Shown: piece after piece, positions 26,190 to 34,555 of the stretch
How the letters are laid out: each line of letters opens with the position of its first letter
Position numbering within the stretch: the first letter of the stretch is position 1
Assembly: GCF_030348505.1 (NCBI RefSeq)
Contig: NZ_JAUCFJ010000002.1
Coordinates: forward strand, 5,212,001-5,276,000
Direction of reading: 5' to 3'
Source: Lysinibacillus sp. G4S2
Lineage (GTDB): Bacteria; Bacillota; Bacilli; Bacillales_A; Planococcaceae
Length of the DNA: 64,000 nt
Program-made: the position numbers and the translations under genes
The notes under the pieces: model-generated
Told to the model about the DNA's origin: nothing
Seen by the model: only the letters and a program-made list of their open reading frames with translations
Database searches by the model: none

Positions 26190-26245
26190 TCTGCCTGAGG
26201 CTTTATCTTCATTTCAGCAGATGCTCTTCTGCTGAATGAAGATAA
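26190..26245. repeat. Palindromic dispersed repeat, family B (short-loop copy)
   Basis: CTTTATCTTCATTTCAGCAGA / TCTGCTGAATGAAGATAAA with a short loop, preceded by CCGTGACATCTGCCTGAGG. It sits between the T-box terminator and the tyrS start. Related copies: 5210-5430 and 52478-52535. Confidence 0.75.
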
Positions 26246-26557
26246 AAAAAACGCCCTTTAGGAATTAACCTAAAGGACGTGTATGAAAGTGTTACCACCT
26301 TAATTTAAGAGTCATTCACATAACTCTCCTCAATAGGTACGGCTAAATTGCGATACCTTTGCATTGATTACGGATGCAAACCCGTCGTAGCCTACTAAAG
26401 TTCGGTACGCAGCTCCAAGATGTATTCATTTTAACTTTCCTTGTGCCTCTCATCAACCGGCTACTTTCTGTAAGTTCCATTAAAATTACTCGTTCTCTTC
26501 AACGCTTTACTCTTATACTCCAAATTGTTTTCAACAATTCTTCGTTATGCAATCTTG
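26246..26557 (-). promoter_or_regulatory. T-box leader of tyrS
   Basis: On the minus strand the leader ends with the T-box core AAGGTGGTAACAC (about 26289-26301) followed by a terminator hairpin ACGTCCTTTAGG / CCTAAAGGGCGT and a U-run (26246-26283). Upstream, Stem I has a candidate specifier codon TAC (Tyr) in GAATACATC at 26422-26424. Uncharged tRNA-Tyr would bind and allow read-through. It is preserved although the gene it serves is disrupted. The exact 5' end is estimated from the promoter. Confidence 0.88.
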
Positions 26558-26563
26558 TTGATT

Positions 26564-26591
26564 ATTATAGTATTATTATTCAAATTGTCAA
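26564..26591 (-). promoter_or_regulatory. SigA promoter of the tyrS T-box leader
   Basis: TTGACA (26591-26586) and TATAAT (26569-26564), both perfect, with a 16-bp spacer, just upstream of the T-box Stem I. Confidence 0.75.
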
Positions 26592-26627
26592 TAAATTAAT
26601 TTTCTGCCTAATTTTTAAACTACCGCA

Positions 26628-26672
26628 GATTGATTTCCATACCGACTTGGTGCTTTCCTGGTGGCATCTAGT
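26628..26672 (+). repeat. Dispersed repeat, family A fragment
   Basis: TTGATTTCCATACCGACTTGG followed by TGCTTTCCTGGTGGCATCTA, a decayed match to 27475-27512 (TTAATTTCCGTTCCGACTGG, TGCTTACCTAGTGGTGTCTA). Confidence 0.55.
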
Positions 26673-26737
26673 TTGAACAAAGATCAAAATGCGTTGCTTA
26701 AATTTTTTTCCCAATTATTGTTGGGACTATAGCTATC

Positions 26738-27274
26738 CTACTGTTTAACATTTTTCATTTCGAAATATAACCATATTGAAAATACAATCTCCAAAAAGAT
26801 CATAACAAGAGCCAATATTGTTGGACTAAAATTAACTCCTATAATCAAAGACGTTAAAGAAACGATTATAGCCATTACATAATATGCATTAGATTTATAT
26901 AACCATCCAAAAGGTAATAAGTGCGCTCCAAATATTATAGCTAATATCATAACTAATTTTTCAGGAACTGCTTGATAAATCCATATAGCAATCAAAATAT
27001 ATAAAATTTGATTACAGGAAAATATTATACCTAAGTTATTTAATGGGTTATCTTTGGTTGAAAATTCTGCCTTAACTAATTTCGAAATTAGAAAAGCCAA
27101 TGGTAAAAGTACTGCAGTAAAACAAAATGTTAATAAATTTCTAGTTGATATATCATTTATCGGAAGCAACCATATTATAAAAATTGAACTCCAAATAATT
27201 ATTGATGCAAGGATAAAATGTAAACCTCGCTTCCCTCGCAGTGCTATATCATCTCTCGATGTATTTAATTCCAA
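26738..27274 (-). CDS. Small polytopic membrane protein (DUF7010-like)
   Basis: A 178-residue protein with about six hydrophobic helices and a short hydrophilic N-terminus (MELNTSRDDIALRGKRGLHF). The RGKRGLHFILA beginning is typical of a Bacillales membrane protein family of unknown function. No operon partner. The upstream gap 27275-27586 contains no gene, only a family A repeat fragment at about 27447-27515. Confidence 0.75.
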   Translation of the reverse strand: MELNTSRDDIALRGKRGLHFILASIIIWSSIFIIWLLPINDISTRNLLTFCFTAVLLPLAFLISKLVKAEFSTKDNPLNNLGIIFSCNQILYILIAIWIYQAVPEKLVMILAIIFGAHLLPFGWLYKSNAYYVMAIIVSLTSLIIGVNFSPTILALVMIFLEIVFSIWLYFEMKNVKQ

Positions 27275-27446
27275 AAAACTCAGCTCCTATTAATATGTTT
27301 CCAATATAATATATAACATTTTTTAGAATAATTTTCTATTACTTTTTTTAATTTTTACCATTCAAAGATATTTCATCCATCTAGATGGTTATACCGTTGA
27401 TTAAATCTCATTTTTACTTCTTTAATTTAAGAGATATAGTATCGTG

Positions 27447-27515
27447 GCTCATCACCATAACGTGTGGTTAATTTCCGTTCCGACTGGGTGCTTACCTAGT
27501 GGTGTCTAACCTTTA
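27447..27515 (+). repeat. Dispersed repeat, family A fragment
   Basis: CATCACCATAACGTGTGGTT, then AATTTCCGTTCCGACTGGG; same leading block as at 20478, 6905 and (inverted) 5735-5765. Confidence 0.65.
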
Positions 27516-27586
27516 CTCCAATCAACTTATATACAAGTTGTATATTTTTAGAAATACAATAATTTAACATAGCCCCCTAAGTAAAA

Positions 27587-28090
27587 CTACAGATACAATT
27601 TATACTGTATAAGAGGTGTTTCCTTGTTTAAATAAAATTCGCTCCCGTTTCTACTAATTTCTTTAAAACCTAACTTGTCCATCATTTTTCTTGAACGATA
27701 ATTAGTTTCATGTGTTTCACTATAAAATTTTGTAATACTAAACTTCTCGAACGCATAATTAATAAACATTCGGGTTACGGTAGTTCCTATACCCTTTCCC
27801 CACAACTGACTTTCACCAATAGCAATACCTATTTCTGCACGGCTATTTTGAATCTCTGCTAAATCTACATAACCAATTAATCTTTTCTCATATTCAATTC
27901 CTAAGCGAATAAAATCCTTACGATCCATATTCACACAGCATTGCCACCAATTATATAATTCTTCTTCATCCCGATTTTTTTCCCACCCATTAGCTTCACA
28001 AAACTTTTCGTCCATACTCCAATGAAGAACAAATTTATAATCATCACTTTTTAAAGGCCTAAAAACTATTTTTTTAGCATCCTCAAACAT
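27587..28090 (-). CDS. GNAT family N-acetyltransferase
   Basis: A 167-residue acetyltransferase: FRPLKSDDYKFVLHWSMDEK at the N-terminus, GIAIGESQLWGKGIGTTVTR as the acetyl-CoA loop, TNYRSRKMMDKLGFKEISR at the C-terminus. Length and order are typical of the aminoglycoside 6'-type/RimL branch; the substrate is unknown. It is the last gene before the Tn7-type left end at 28183. Confidence 0.87.
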   Translation of the reverse strand: MFEDAKKIVFRPLKSDDYKFVLHWSMDEKFCEANGWEKNRDEEELYNWWQCCVNMDRKDFIRLGIEYEKRLIGYVDLAEIQNSRAEIGIAIGESQLWGKGIGTTVTRMFINYAFEKFSITKFYSETHETNYRSRKMMDKLGFKEISRNGSEFYLNKETPLIQYKLYL

Positions 28091-28182
28091 ATTTGATTTT
28101 AACTCCTGTCCTTTTCTTTTTTCGAAATACTCATATTTTTAATTATGCAAAAGATGGTGCGAAAATCATCTAAAGTTGCTGG

Positions 28183-28325
28183 TGTTTCTTTGAAATAAAT
28201 TTTTTGATTAAAACCACCTCATAAACATGTTCGATAAATAAAAGAATCCATTTTGAAAAAAGATTGATCAAAATGGATTCTTCTCTAGCAAATTTAAGTT
28301 TGGTTTTTATAAAAAAGTTTGATCA
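28183..28325 (+). repeat. Tn7-type left end of the mini-element
   Basis: TGT followed 8 bp later by AATAAAT, then repeats TTGAAAAAAGATTGATCAAA and TTTATAAAAAAGTTTGATC. The middle repeat is embedded in the hairpin ATCCATTTTGA / TCAAAATGGAT, as in the large element. Confidence 0.7.
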
Positions 28326-28394
28326 TTTCTATGATATTTCCTCCATTAAAGCGCCCTTTAATGGAGGAACATGGCCAGAGGGTGTCAAACAAAG

Positions 28395-28840
28395 CACTAA
28401 GGCTTATATAAGACTCGTTGGCCTTCCCTATTCCCAGCTGGTGGGATACCAAATGCGAGTTCAAGTATTTCCTCCATTCGTGCACGTGTTAGCGATTCAT
28501 CTGGACTGAATGCCCCGTTTGAACCGTTTACAATACCTGCCTATTGTAAACTTGTAATTGCCTCATAGTATGGATGATCCGTTGATACATCACTAAATGA
28601 TACGTCCTTTCGTATAAGTGTTAGCTCTAAAGTCCGTGCAATCATGCAATATGCTTACGTTTAATTGGTTCATTCGGTCGAAACGTGCAGTCTGGATAGC
28701 CTGTGATAATACCACGAGCTGCGATGTCTTCAATCATGTCCTTAGCCCAGTTTTCGTGGAGATATCATTGAATGTAATATTAGGCTTTGGATCTACAGGT
28801 TTTTCTGGTTGCTCTGGCCCTTCAGGTGTTGGCTCTATTG
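28395..28840 (-). pseudogene. SLH-domain tail disconnected from the glycosyl-hydrolase-like gene
   Basis: Degenerate continuation of the upstream gene in other frames. A Pro-rich linker (EPTPEGPEQPEKPVDPKP) is followed by S-layer homology motifs: DMIEDIAARGIITGYPDCTF with RPNEPIKRKHIA then a stop, and later YYEAITSLQ-stop-AGIVNGSNGAFSPDESLTRA. Frameshifts and stops show it is no longer translated as one protein. SLH domains normally bind cell-wall pyruvylated polymers. Confidence 0.85.
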
Positions 28841-30403
28841 CTGCTGGTAAGGCTTTCCGTCTTTTAGAACAAAAGCAGTTTTACTTTCCACACCTGTAGC
28901 AGATATAGACTTTATACCATATGTGTATACTTTACTTTTATTTGCAATAGTATCTACATAAATAGTATTACCTTGTGTGTTATAAACCACGTCTACTATA
29001 TTTTTAACGTCTTCATATGATCCTTCTTTTGTTCCATCAAATCGGTATATTACATATTTCCTTGGTTGAGTACTATTTTCATCTGTAATAGTAAGCTTCA
29101 TGCCGAAAGACTCTTTACTCAATTTAACATCAGTTGGACATAAAGGTATTGCAGAGTCTTTCCAATAAATTGTAGGTGTTAAAGCTTTATAATTGTATAG
29201 TTGCTGATTTAGATAAGAAGCATATCCAAGAGCGTTATTGTTAATACTTCTTAGAGAAAAATGCATTTGTCCTTGAGCATTTTTATTTGCTCTGTTGGCG
29301 ATTACTTGGCTGATAAGTTCCGTCTTATTATTCCATGCAGTATCAGAATCATTTCCAACTTTATGATTAGCCATGCCAATATATAGATTAACAGGATGGA
29401 CTTTTGCGTACGTTTGAACTTCTCTTCCCCACCAATCTAATAAAACAGAGTAATTTGCTGCTTTATGATTTCTGGACCAATAGATTTGAGGAGCAATATA
29501 ATCGATACTTCCATCTTTAATCCACTGTCTTGTATCAGCATAAAGATCATCGTAGTTACTCATTCCATTCGTGTTACTACCAGTAGAATCTTGCCCTTTG
29601 TTTCGCCAAATTCCAAACGGAGATATTCCATATTGAACATGAGGTTTAATTGCCTTAATGCTTGCATAAACCTTTTTTACTAATTGATTAACATTATTTC
29701 TGCGCCAGTCTTCAATATTCTTGAATGAGCCACCATACTTTTTAAAAGTTTGTTGATCTTGAAAAGTCTCTCCTTTTATTTTATAAGGATAGAAGTAATC
29801 ATCCATATGTACAGCGTCGATATCATAGTTGCTTACTAATTCTTCTATGGTTGATAATAAGTAATTTTGAACTTCCGGCAAACCAGGATCTAAATAGTAT
29901 TGTTTACCGTATTTCACTACCCAATTAGGATTTTTACGGGCTACATTATCGGCAGCAAGATTAGACAAAGATTGCGAAGGCATAGTGACCCTATATGGGT
30001 TTACCCAAGCATGAAGTTCTAATCCTCGCTTATGTGCTTCGTCCAGCATTATTTGCAATGGATCAAAACCCGGATTGGTCCCTTGTTTATTGCCTGTTAT
30101 ATACGATGACCATGGAGCAAGCTTAGACGGGTACAGTGCATCATTTAATGGCTTAACTTGAAAAATAACTGTATTAAAGTTATCAGCTTTTAATTTGTCT
30201 AAGGTACTTTGAACCCATTGAGTATATTGGGTTTTACTCATACCTGCCTTCATATCAATATTAGATACTGTTGCAATCCATGCTGCACGCATTTCATTTT
30301 GAGGTAGTGAATTAGCTGTAGCCTTTTGATTTGTAAAAACAGGGATAAGTAAAAGTAAAACAAAAAAAGTTACTATGCACTTTCCAAAAAAATTTTTAAA
30401 CAT
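28835..30403 (-). CDS. Secreted family 10-like glycosyl hydrolase (GHL10/DUF187), SLH tail lost by frameshift
   Basis: A 522-residue exported protein: signal peptide (about residues 1-30, KCIVTFFVLLLLIPVFTNQ), then a GHL10/DUF187-type TIM barrel (about 35-390) with EMRAAWIATVSNIDMKAG, VIFQVKPLNDALYPS, GLELHAWVNPYRV, DIDAVHMDDYFYPYK and DYIAPQIYW, and a C-terminal beta-domain. Proteins of this type act on cell-wall or surface polysaccharide. The frame stops at KPYQQQ, one base out of register with a Pro-rich linker and SLH motifs that once anchored it to the wall, so the product is probably released. Confidence 0.85.
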   Translation of the reverse strand: MFKNFFGKCIVTFFVLLLLIPVFTNQKATANSLPQNEMRAAWIATVSNIDMKAGMSKTQYTQWVQSTLDKLKADNFNTVIFQVKPLNDALYPSKLAPWSSYITGNKQGTNPGFDPLQIMLDEAHKRGLELHAWVNPYRVTMPSQSLSNLAADNVARKNPNWVVKYGKQYYLDPGLPEVQNYLLSTIEELVSNYDIDAVHMDDYFYPYKIKGETFQDQQTFKKYGGSFKNIEDWRRNNVNQLVKKVYASIKAIKPHVQYGISPFGIWRNKGQDSTGSNTNGMSNYDDLYADTRQWIKDGSIDYIAPQIYWSRNHKAANYSVLLDWWGREVQTYAKVHPVNLYIGMANHKVGNDSDTAWNNKTELISQVIANRANKNAQGQMHFSLRSINNNALGYASYLNQQLYNYKALTPTIYWKDSAIPLCPTDVKLSKESFGMKLTITDENSTQPRKYVIYRFDGTKEGSYEDVKNIVDVVYNTQGNTIYVDTIANKSKVYTYGIKSISATGVESKTAFVLKDGKPYQQQ

Positions 30404-30535
30404 AATTAATGAAATCTCTCCTTTTAATTCTCAGCTATTAAAACCTAGCTGTTACTATAACCTAAGTAAATACCATATCAGCCTATTCTATAAAAGTAGG
30501 AACTGATTTATCCTTCCAAAAAGGTCTTACAGTAA

Positions 30536-30847
30536 TTAGGTCTGTATCATTTTGTCAGTAGGACCCTCTATTGGTAATTTCGATTGTTTGCGAAGCTCGT
30601 TGGAAAATTTTATTCTTGTTTCTTCGCTCACTATATAATACCACAAATCCCCAATTATTCTCCCTTCACCGGTAATTTCCATTTGTTTAATATTCTTGAC
30701 GCCAATTTTATGAGAGCGTTGAATAGCAATCATTTGGTCAATTGTTAAGTTCGTTTGATAAAAGTGGACCATACGGTGGAAGGATTGGAAGAAATTCTTC
30801 ACAAGATAAACATCAGTTTTAACATAAATGTCCAATAAAAAAATCAT
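30536..30847 (-). CDS. Hypothetical protein next to the mini-element right end
   Basis: A 103-residue protein I do not recognise. It has a hydrophobic start MIFLLDIYVKTDVYL, a central KIGVKNIKQMEITGEGRIIG and a charged C-terminus. It is transcribed inward from the Tn7-type right end at 30940, the place where tnsA lies in complete elements, but it shows no TnsA motif. It may be cargo or a remnant; whether it is translated is uncertain. Confidence 0.45.
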   Translation of the reverse strand: MIFLLDIYVKTDVYLVKNFFQSFHRMVHFYQTNLTIDQMIAIQRSHKIGVKNIKQMEITGEGRIIGDLWYYIVSEETRIKFSNELRKQSKLPIEGPTDKMIQT

Positions 30848-30874
30848 CTCAAAGGATAACTAACGAGATGATTT

Positions 30875-30940
30875 TTACCAAACTTTATTACAAATTATCA
30901 ATCTTTTTTATAAACGATCAATCTTTTTTACAAAGCTACA
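30875..30940 (-). repeat. Tn7-type right end of the mini-element
   Basis: Three contiguous 20-bp repeats; on the minus strand TTTGTAAAAAAGATTGATCG, TTTATAAAAAAGATTGATAA and TTTGTAATAAAGTTTGGTAA, ending at the terminal TGT (30940-30938). Contiguous packing is characteristic of Tn7 right ends. Confidence 0.72.
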
Positions 30941-31068
30941 TTGGTGTTTAATTTCGAGGCATCGACCTTGTATGCAACCCTATCGTACCGAGGCGCTTGT
31001 TTTTTTTTGCAAAGACCAAATTTTTCGTTTCACAGGAAATTCTATCGGGATCTTAAATCTACAAAGAC

Positions 31069-32028
31069 CTAATTTAGCAGTTTGAAAGATTTATTAATAT
31101 TCAAATCACCGTACAGTTGGTCAAATAGCTTGCCGTCTTTCGACTGTGGAGCAAACGGATTGGACTGCGGTACCGTGTACACATACACCATGCCATTGGC
31201 TTTCGTAATGACGCTCCCTACAGGTGGGCCTTCTTCACTGGAGAGGCGACTCCAATCATTTTTGGAAAATACGGAGATCATCAGCAGCATCTCAGTATCT
31301 TTTCCATTTTTTGCAGTATAATCGAACTGCACTACATGCTTAGCCGATGGCATGATTTGATTTGCATTTTTGCCTGAATATTGGCTTGTTTTGTAATGTC
31401 CATTCCATGAAACAGGCAATTTAAAAATGAAGTTTGCCTGAGAATTCGTGTATAGTTCTTGGTTATCCGCCAAAACATTTTTGAGTTTTTTTCCTTCCCA
31501 AGTTAAGATCAGATGATCCACGTATCCACCATTTCCTCCTTGAGGAGCCGTTACGATAATATCGTTCACTTTGTTGCCCGTATAGTCACTAATAATCAAT
31601 TTTGGTTCTCGGGCGGATTCCCCATAAAATTTTCCATCCGTCCCTTTGGACATCCAATCATACTTTATATATTTTTTAGTTTTTCCCTCCTGCACGATGA
31701 TGGATAAATCATTCGCATACGCATCCAGTTTGCCATCAATCTTTTCTTTTGTACCCACCAATATCACATTGTCTTTAACTGAATTACCGTCAATATCGGA
31801 CACCTTGCAGTCGAGTACATACGTATTTTCCTTAAGTTTAAGTTCGGGTACGCTAAATTTTTGACCAATCTCTACTTTTGGCAACGTTTTTTCGGATTGC
31901 TGAGCCACCACTTTTGAATCTGAAGCTGCCTGTTTTGCCAACGAAACTTGTGGCGCCCCGATTCCAACTGCACAAATTAAACCTGCCATTGCTAAATAAG
32001 GAATTTTCTTTATGTATTGCTTCTTCAT
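31069..32028 (-). CDS. Secreted hypothetical protein
   Basis: A 319-residue exported protein: signal peptide MKKQYIKKIPYLAMAGLICA ending near a SLAKQA cleavage site, then beta-rich sequence with a repeat-like strand DYTGNKVNDIIVTAPQGGNG reminiscent of FG-GAP/VCBS-type propeller loops. No catalytic motif is recognised. Its codon use is visibly more GC-rich than the AT-rich transposon cargo next to it. It lies between two Tn7-type elements, so it could be cargo of an older element or ordinary chromosome. Confidence 0.7.
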   Translation of the reverse strand: MKKQYIKKIPYLAMAGLICAVGIGAPQVSLAKQAASDSKVVAQQSEKTLPKVEIGQKFSVPELKLKENTYVLDCKVSDIDGNSVKDNVILVGTKEKIDGKLDAYANDLSIIVQEGKTKKYIKYDWMSKGTDGKFYGESAREPKLIISDYTGNKVNDIIVTAPQGGNGGYVDHLILTWEGKKLKNVLADNQELYTNSQANFIFKLPVSWNGHYKTSQYSGKNANQIMPSAKHVVQFDYTAKNGKDTEMLLMISVFSKNDWSRLSSEEGPPVGSVITKANGMVYVYTVPQSNPFAPQSKDGKLFDQLYGDLNINKSFKLLN

Positions 32029-32202
32029 TTTCTAAACCTCCATTTATTCATTTTGTCTCTACAAAAGTAAGACGTATGAGGTCCTCTAAAAAGTTTGTTT
32101 TTGGATTGGAGGAGAAAGAAATCTTTTTTTATAAGTAGTACCTAAAAGGGGTAACCTCAGGTAAATGCGGATTTACAACGATAAGGAAAGCCAAATATAA
32201 AA

Positions 32203-32243
32203 AAGCCTAATTTCTCGGTGATGTAAGTGAGAAATTAGGCTTT
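32203..32243. terminator. Intrinsic terminator-like hairpin
   Basis: Perfect 14-bp stem AAGCCTAATTTCTC / GAGAAATTAGGCTT flanked by A- and T-rich sequence, in the gene-free stretch 32029-32360 outside the Tn7-like left end. Confidence 0.7.
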
Positions 32244-32360
32244 AGTTACCTCATAAAAGCGTCCTTTTGTTGAATAGAATGACTCGCATTTTATTTAACA
32301 ACTTTATTATTTTTTAAACGACATTAGTGTGAATTAAACAACCTATTTGTCATTTAACAT

Positions 32361-32365
32361 ATCTT
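32361..32365. repeat. 5-bp target site duplication of the Tn7-like element (left)
   Basis: ATCTT directly outside the left terminal TGT; identical to 48922-48926 outside the right end. Five base pairs is the Tn7 duplication length. Confidence 0.85.
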
Positions 32366-32514
32366 TGTTGGTTTTGAATAAAGTTTGATTAAAAGTTGGC
32401 TGCAAACGTTAATTTTATTATAGAAGAAACCCACTCAGTTTGAAAAAAGATTGATCAAAATGAGTAGGCTTGAGTTTGGATTGATTTTAGTTTTTATAAA
32501 AAAGTTTGATTAAA
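32366..32514 (+). repeat. Left end of the Tn7-like element, three TnsB-type sites
   Basis: Sites at about 32374-32396 (TTGAATAAAGTTTGATTAAA), 32437-32461 (TTTGAAAAAAGATTGATCAA) and 32488-32514 (TTTATAAAAAAGTTTGATTA), spaced by roughly 63 and 51 bp. The middle one is inside the imperfect hairpin ACTCAGTTTGA / TCAAAATGAGT. Confidence 0.85.
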
Positions 32515-32566
32515 ATTTATCAAGTGTTATCCATTCCCATAAAAATGCCCTTTATATAAATTATAT

Positions 32567-34555
32567 TCAATCACAAAATTCTTCAATTAAACTTCTATCT
32601 TTAGAATGAACTTTATACATTTTGTATACAAGGTCATTCAATTTTTTCTCTAATTCTATTTGATTATCATCAAATTTTAATAAATCATTTACTATACTAA
32701 CTAGCTCATTATAAAATTTGGAGTTTTTTTGAAAAACTATAGGATATTTCTTCATGGTAGAAGCTTGATATCTATATTTATTAGATTGTAAGTGTGTAGA
32801 GTTCAAATTTCTATGAACGAAATTTAACAGTTTACTATTTAATATTCCTAAAAGGTATTTATAATCATTTAAATCATATCTATCTTTCAAAGTTATTCCA
32901 TAAATAGTGCCATTATAAAAATATCCTTCTGTATCTAATGAAAAACAATTATATGAAGAAATTTCTGGAGTTAAGATTTTTATATCTTTAAAAAGACTAA
33001 ATGAACGTTGATTCCAATGTTCAAACCATTTTTTATTAGGATGATTAATAAAATAACTTCTTGAACTTAACTCCTCATAATACCTTAATAAATATTGTTC
33101 AACCTTTGGGTATTTATCAAGAGATATCACTACAGAATGTCCATTCTCATCTAGATATGGATATAAAACATAAGATTTGGACCACTTATATCTCCATTTA
33201 TCCAAATCTCTTCCTCTTAAAACAGATTTAATAAATTTAATTTCGACATTATCATTAGAAATAAATTCCTTATTAATGTCTTTTATAAACGCTTTATCAA
33301 ATGTAGTTTGTAAACCTATTGATATCTTATCAATCATATCATTTAACAATAAATTTGAATTTCTTTGAATTTTAACAAGTATATGTTCTCTACTTGAATT
33401 TCCATATCTCCACTTGTCTTCATAAATTAATTGGCCTAAAAATTCTTTTTTTATCACGTTCAAATTTTCACTCACAGTGAAACACTGAGTTAAGTTATCA
33501 CCATTAATTTTAAGTGATTTATCAAAAAAATAAATTGCCGATAAAACCGCTGCTTTGAATGGAAATATGGAACTTAAATTATATACTGTTGTTAAATGCG
33601 CATTTTCTTCTATGAATTTCCTTATACCGAGCCCATACTGAGCCTCCATAAATTTATCTGAACATAATATAATAACTTTTCCCTTTGGTCTAGCAAGTTT
33701 TAAACTCTTTTCGATAAAAAGAGTGTATAAATCAAATCTCCCAGAAGCTGAAAAATAATTAATTTTTAATTGCTTACGTATCTCTACATCGATTAATTGA
33801 TATCTTAAAAATGGAGGGTTAGTAATTACTAAATCGTATTGATTATCTTCTAAATACTCATTTACAGTCAGTAGACTATCCAATCTATAAACAGGCAAAG
33901 TAATATCGGGATTTATTTCTTTTTGATGGAAAACTATTTCCATTAGAAATCTTAACTTAGTAATTAAGCACGGAATCTCTTGTACATCTACTCCTATAAG
34001 AAAATTACTACTTGCTAATCTATTAATTAAGGTATTATTTTCATTATAATTACCTTCTCTTAAAAAATTACTTAAGATTCTTACAAGAAAATTCCCTGAT
34101 CCACATGCCGGGTCAATAATTTTACTTTCTTTAGAAATAGCTGTTCCAACCTCATCAATAATAAATTCTACTAAAGTATTTTTTGTATAATGTTCTCCCA
34201 TCTTTTTTCTATGTTCTTTTACTGAAAGTTTCATATAAATATTTCCAAGAATATCTTCAGTAGTATATGATGGGATATTTTTTTTTAGCCATTTATAATA
34301 TTCAAATAGATTTGGATCTTCCAAATCTATTTTTTCAAATACTCTTTTATTTAAAAAATTTATTGATTCAACCTTTAATTGCTTAAAACAAATTTCTGTA
34401 CTTGATTTTTCCCATTCATTTAATTTTATGTATTTGGAACAAAATGAAATACAATATAATAAATAAAAATTTTCTAAGCTTTTTAAGTTAAAGGTATTTA
34501 TTTTTTTCAAAAAACCCACAGTTTCTTCTATATATCTTTCATCTTTCATATGCAA
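32567..34555 (-). CDS. N6-adenine DNA methyltransferase (Eco57I/type IIG-like, no nuclease domain)
   Basis: A 662-residue gamma-type N6-adenine methyltransferase. An N-terminal helical region (about 1-110) and GEHYTKNTLVEFIID lead into SAM motif I DPACGSG (148-154) and the catalytic motif NPPF (246-249). The C-terminal half (about 400-640) is a TaqI-like target-recognition domain with YLLGILNSKLLNFVHRNLNS. It lacks the N-terminal nuclease of type IIG enzymes; cleavage may come from the neighbouring PD-(D/E)xK protein. Last gene of a four-gene operon, overlapping the upstream gene by 10 nt. Likely marks host DNA within a defence system. Confidence 0.88.
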   Translation of the reverse strand: MHMKDERYIEETVGFLKKINTFNLKSLENFYLLYCISFCSKYIKLNEWEKSSTEICFKQLKVESINFLNKRVFEKIDLEDPNLFEYYKWLKKNIPSYTTEDILGNIYMKLSVKEHRKKMGEHYTKNTLVEFIIDEVGTAISKESKIIDPACGSGNFLVRILSNFLREGNYNENNTLINRLASSNFLIGVDVQEIPCLITKLRFLMEIVFHQKEINPDITLPVYRLDSLLTVNEYLEDNQYDLVITNPPFLRYQLIDVEIRKQLKINYFSASGRFDLYTLFIEKSLKLARPKGKVIILCSDKFMEAQYGLGIRKFIEENAHLTTVYNLSSIFPFKAAVLSAIYFFDKSLKINGDNLTQCFTVSENLNVIKKEFLGQLIYEDKWRYGNSSREHILVKIQRNSNLLLNDMIDKISIGLQTTFDKAFIKDINKEFISNDNVEIKFIKSVLRGRDLDKWRYKWSKSYVLYPYLDENGHSVVISLDKYPKVEQYLLRYYEELSSRSYFINHPNKKWFEHWNQRSFSLFKDIKILTPEISSYNCFSLDTEGYFYNGTIYGITLKDRYDLNDYKYLLGILNSKLLNFVHRNLNSTHLQSNKYRYQASTMKKYPIVFQKNSKFYNELVSIVNDLLKFDDNQIELEKKLNDLVYKMYKVHSKDRSLIEEFCD

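Larger units (their letters stand above)
28183..30940. mobile_element. Transposase-less element with Tn7-type ends (2758 bp)
   Basis: The left end starts TGTTTCTTTGAAATAAAT and has three TnsB-site-like repeats spaced by about 60 and 50 bp (28190-28210, 28252-28278, 28302-28324). The right end, read inward on the minus strand from 30940, is TGTAGCTTTGTAAAAAAGAT followed by two more contiguous 20-bp repeats. All follow the pattern TGT-N8-AAWAAAK of the large element at 32366-48921, with the same left-end spacing. No tns genes are inside, and the flanking 5-mers (GCTGG and TTGGT) differ, so it is either an old non-autonomous element or two ends left by deletions. Confidence 0.65.
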
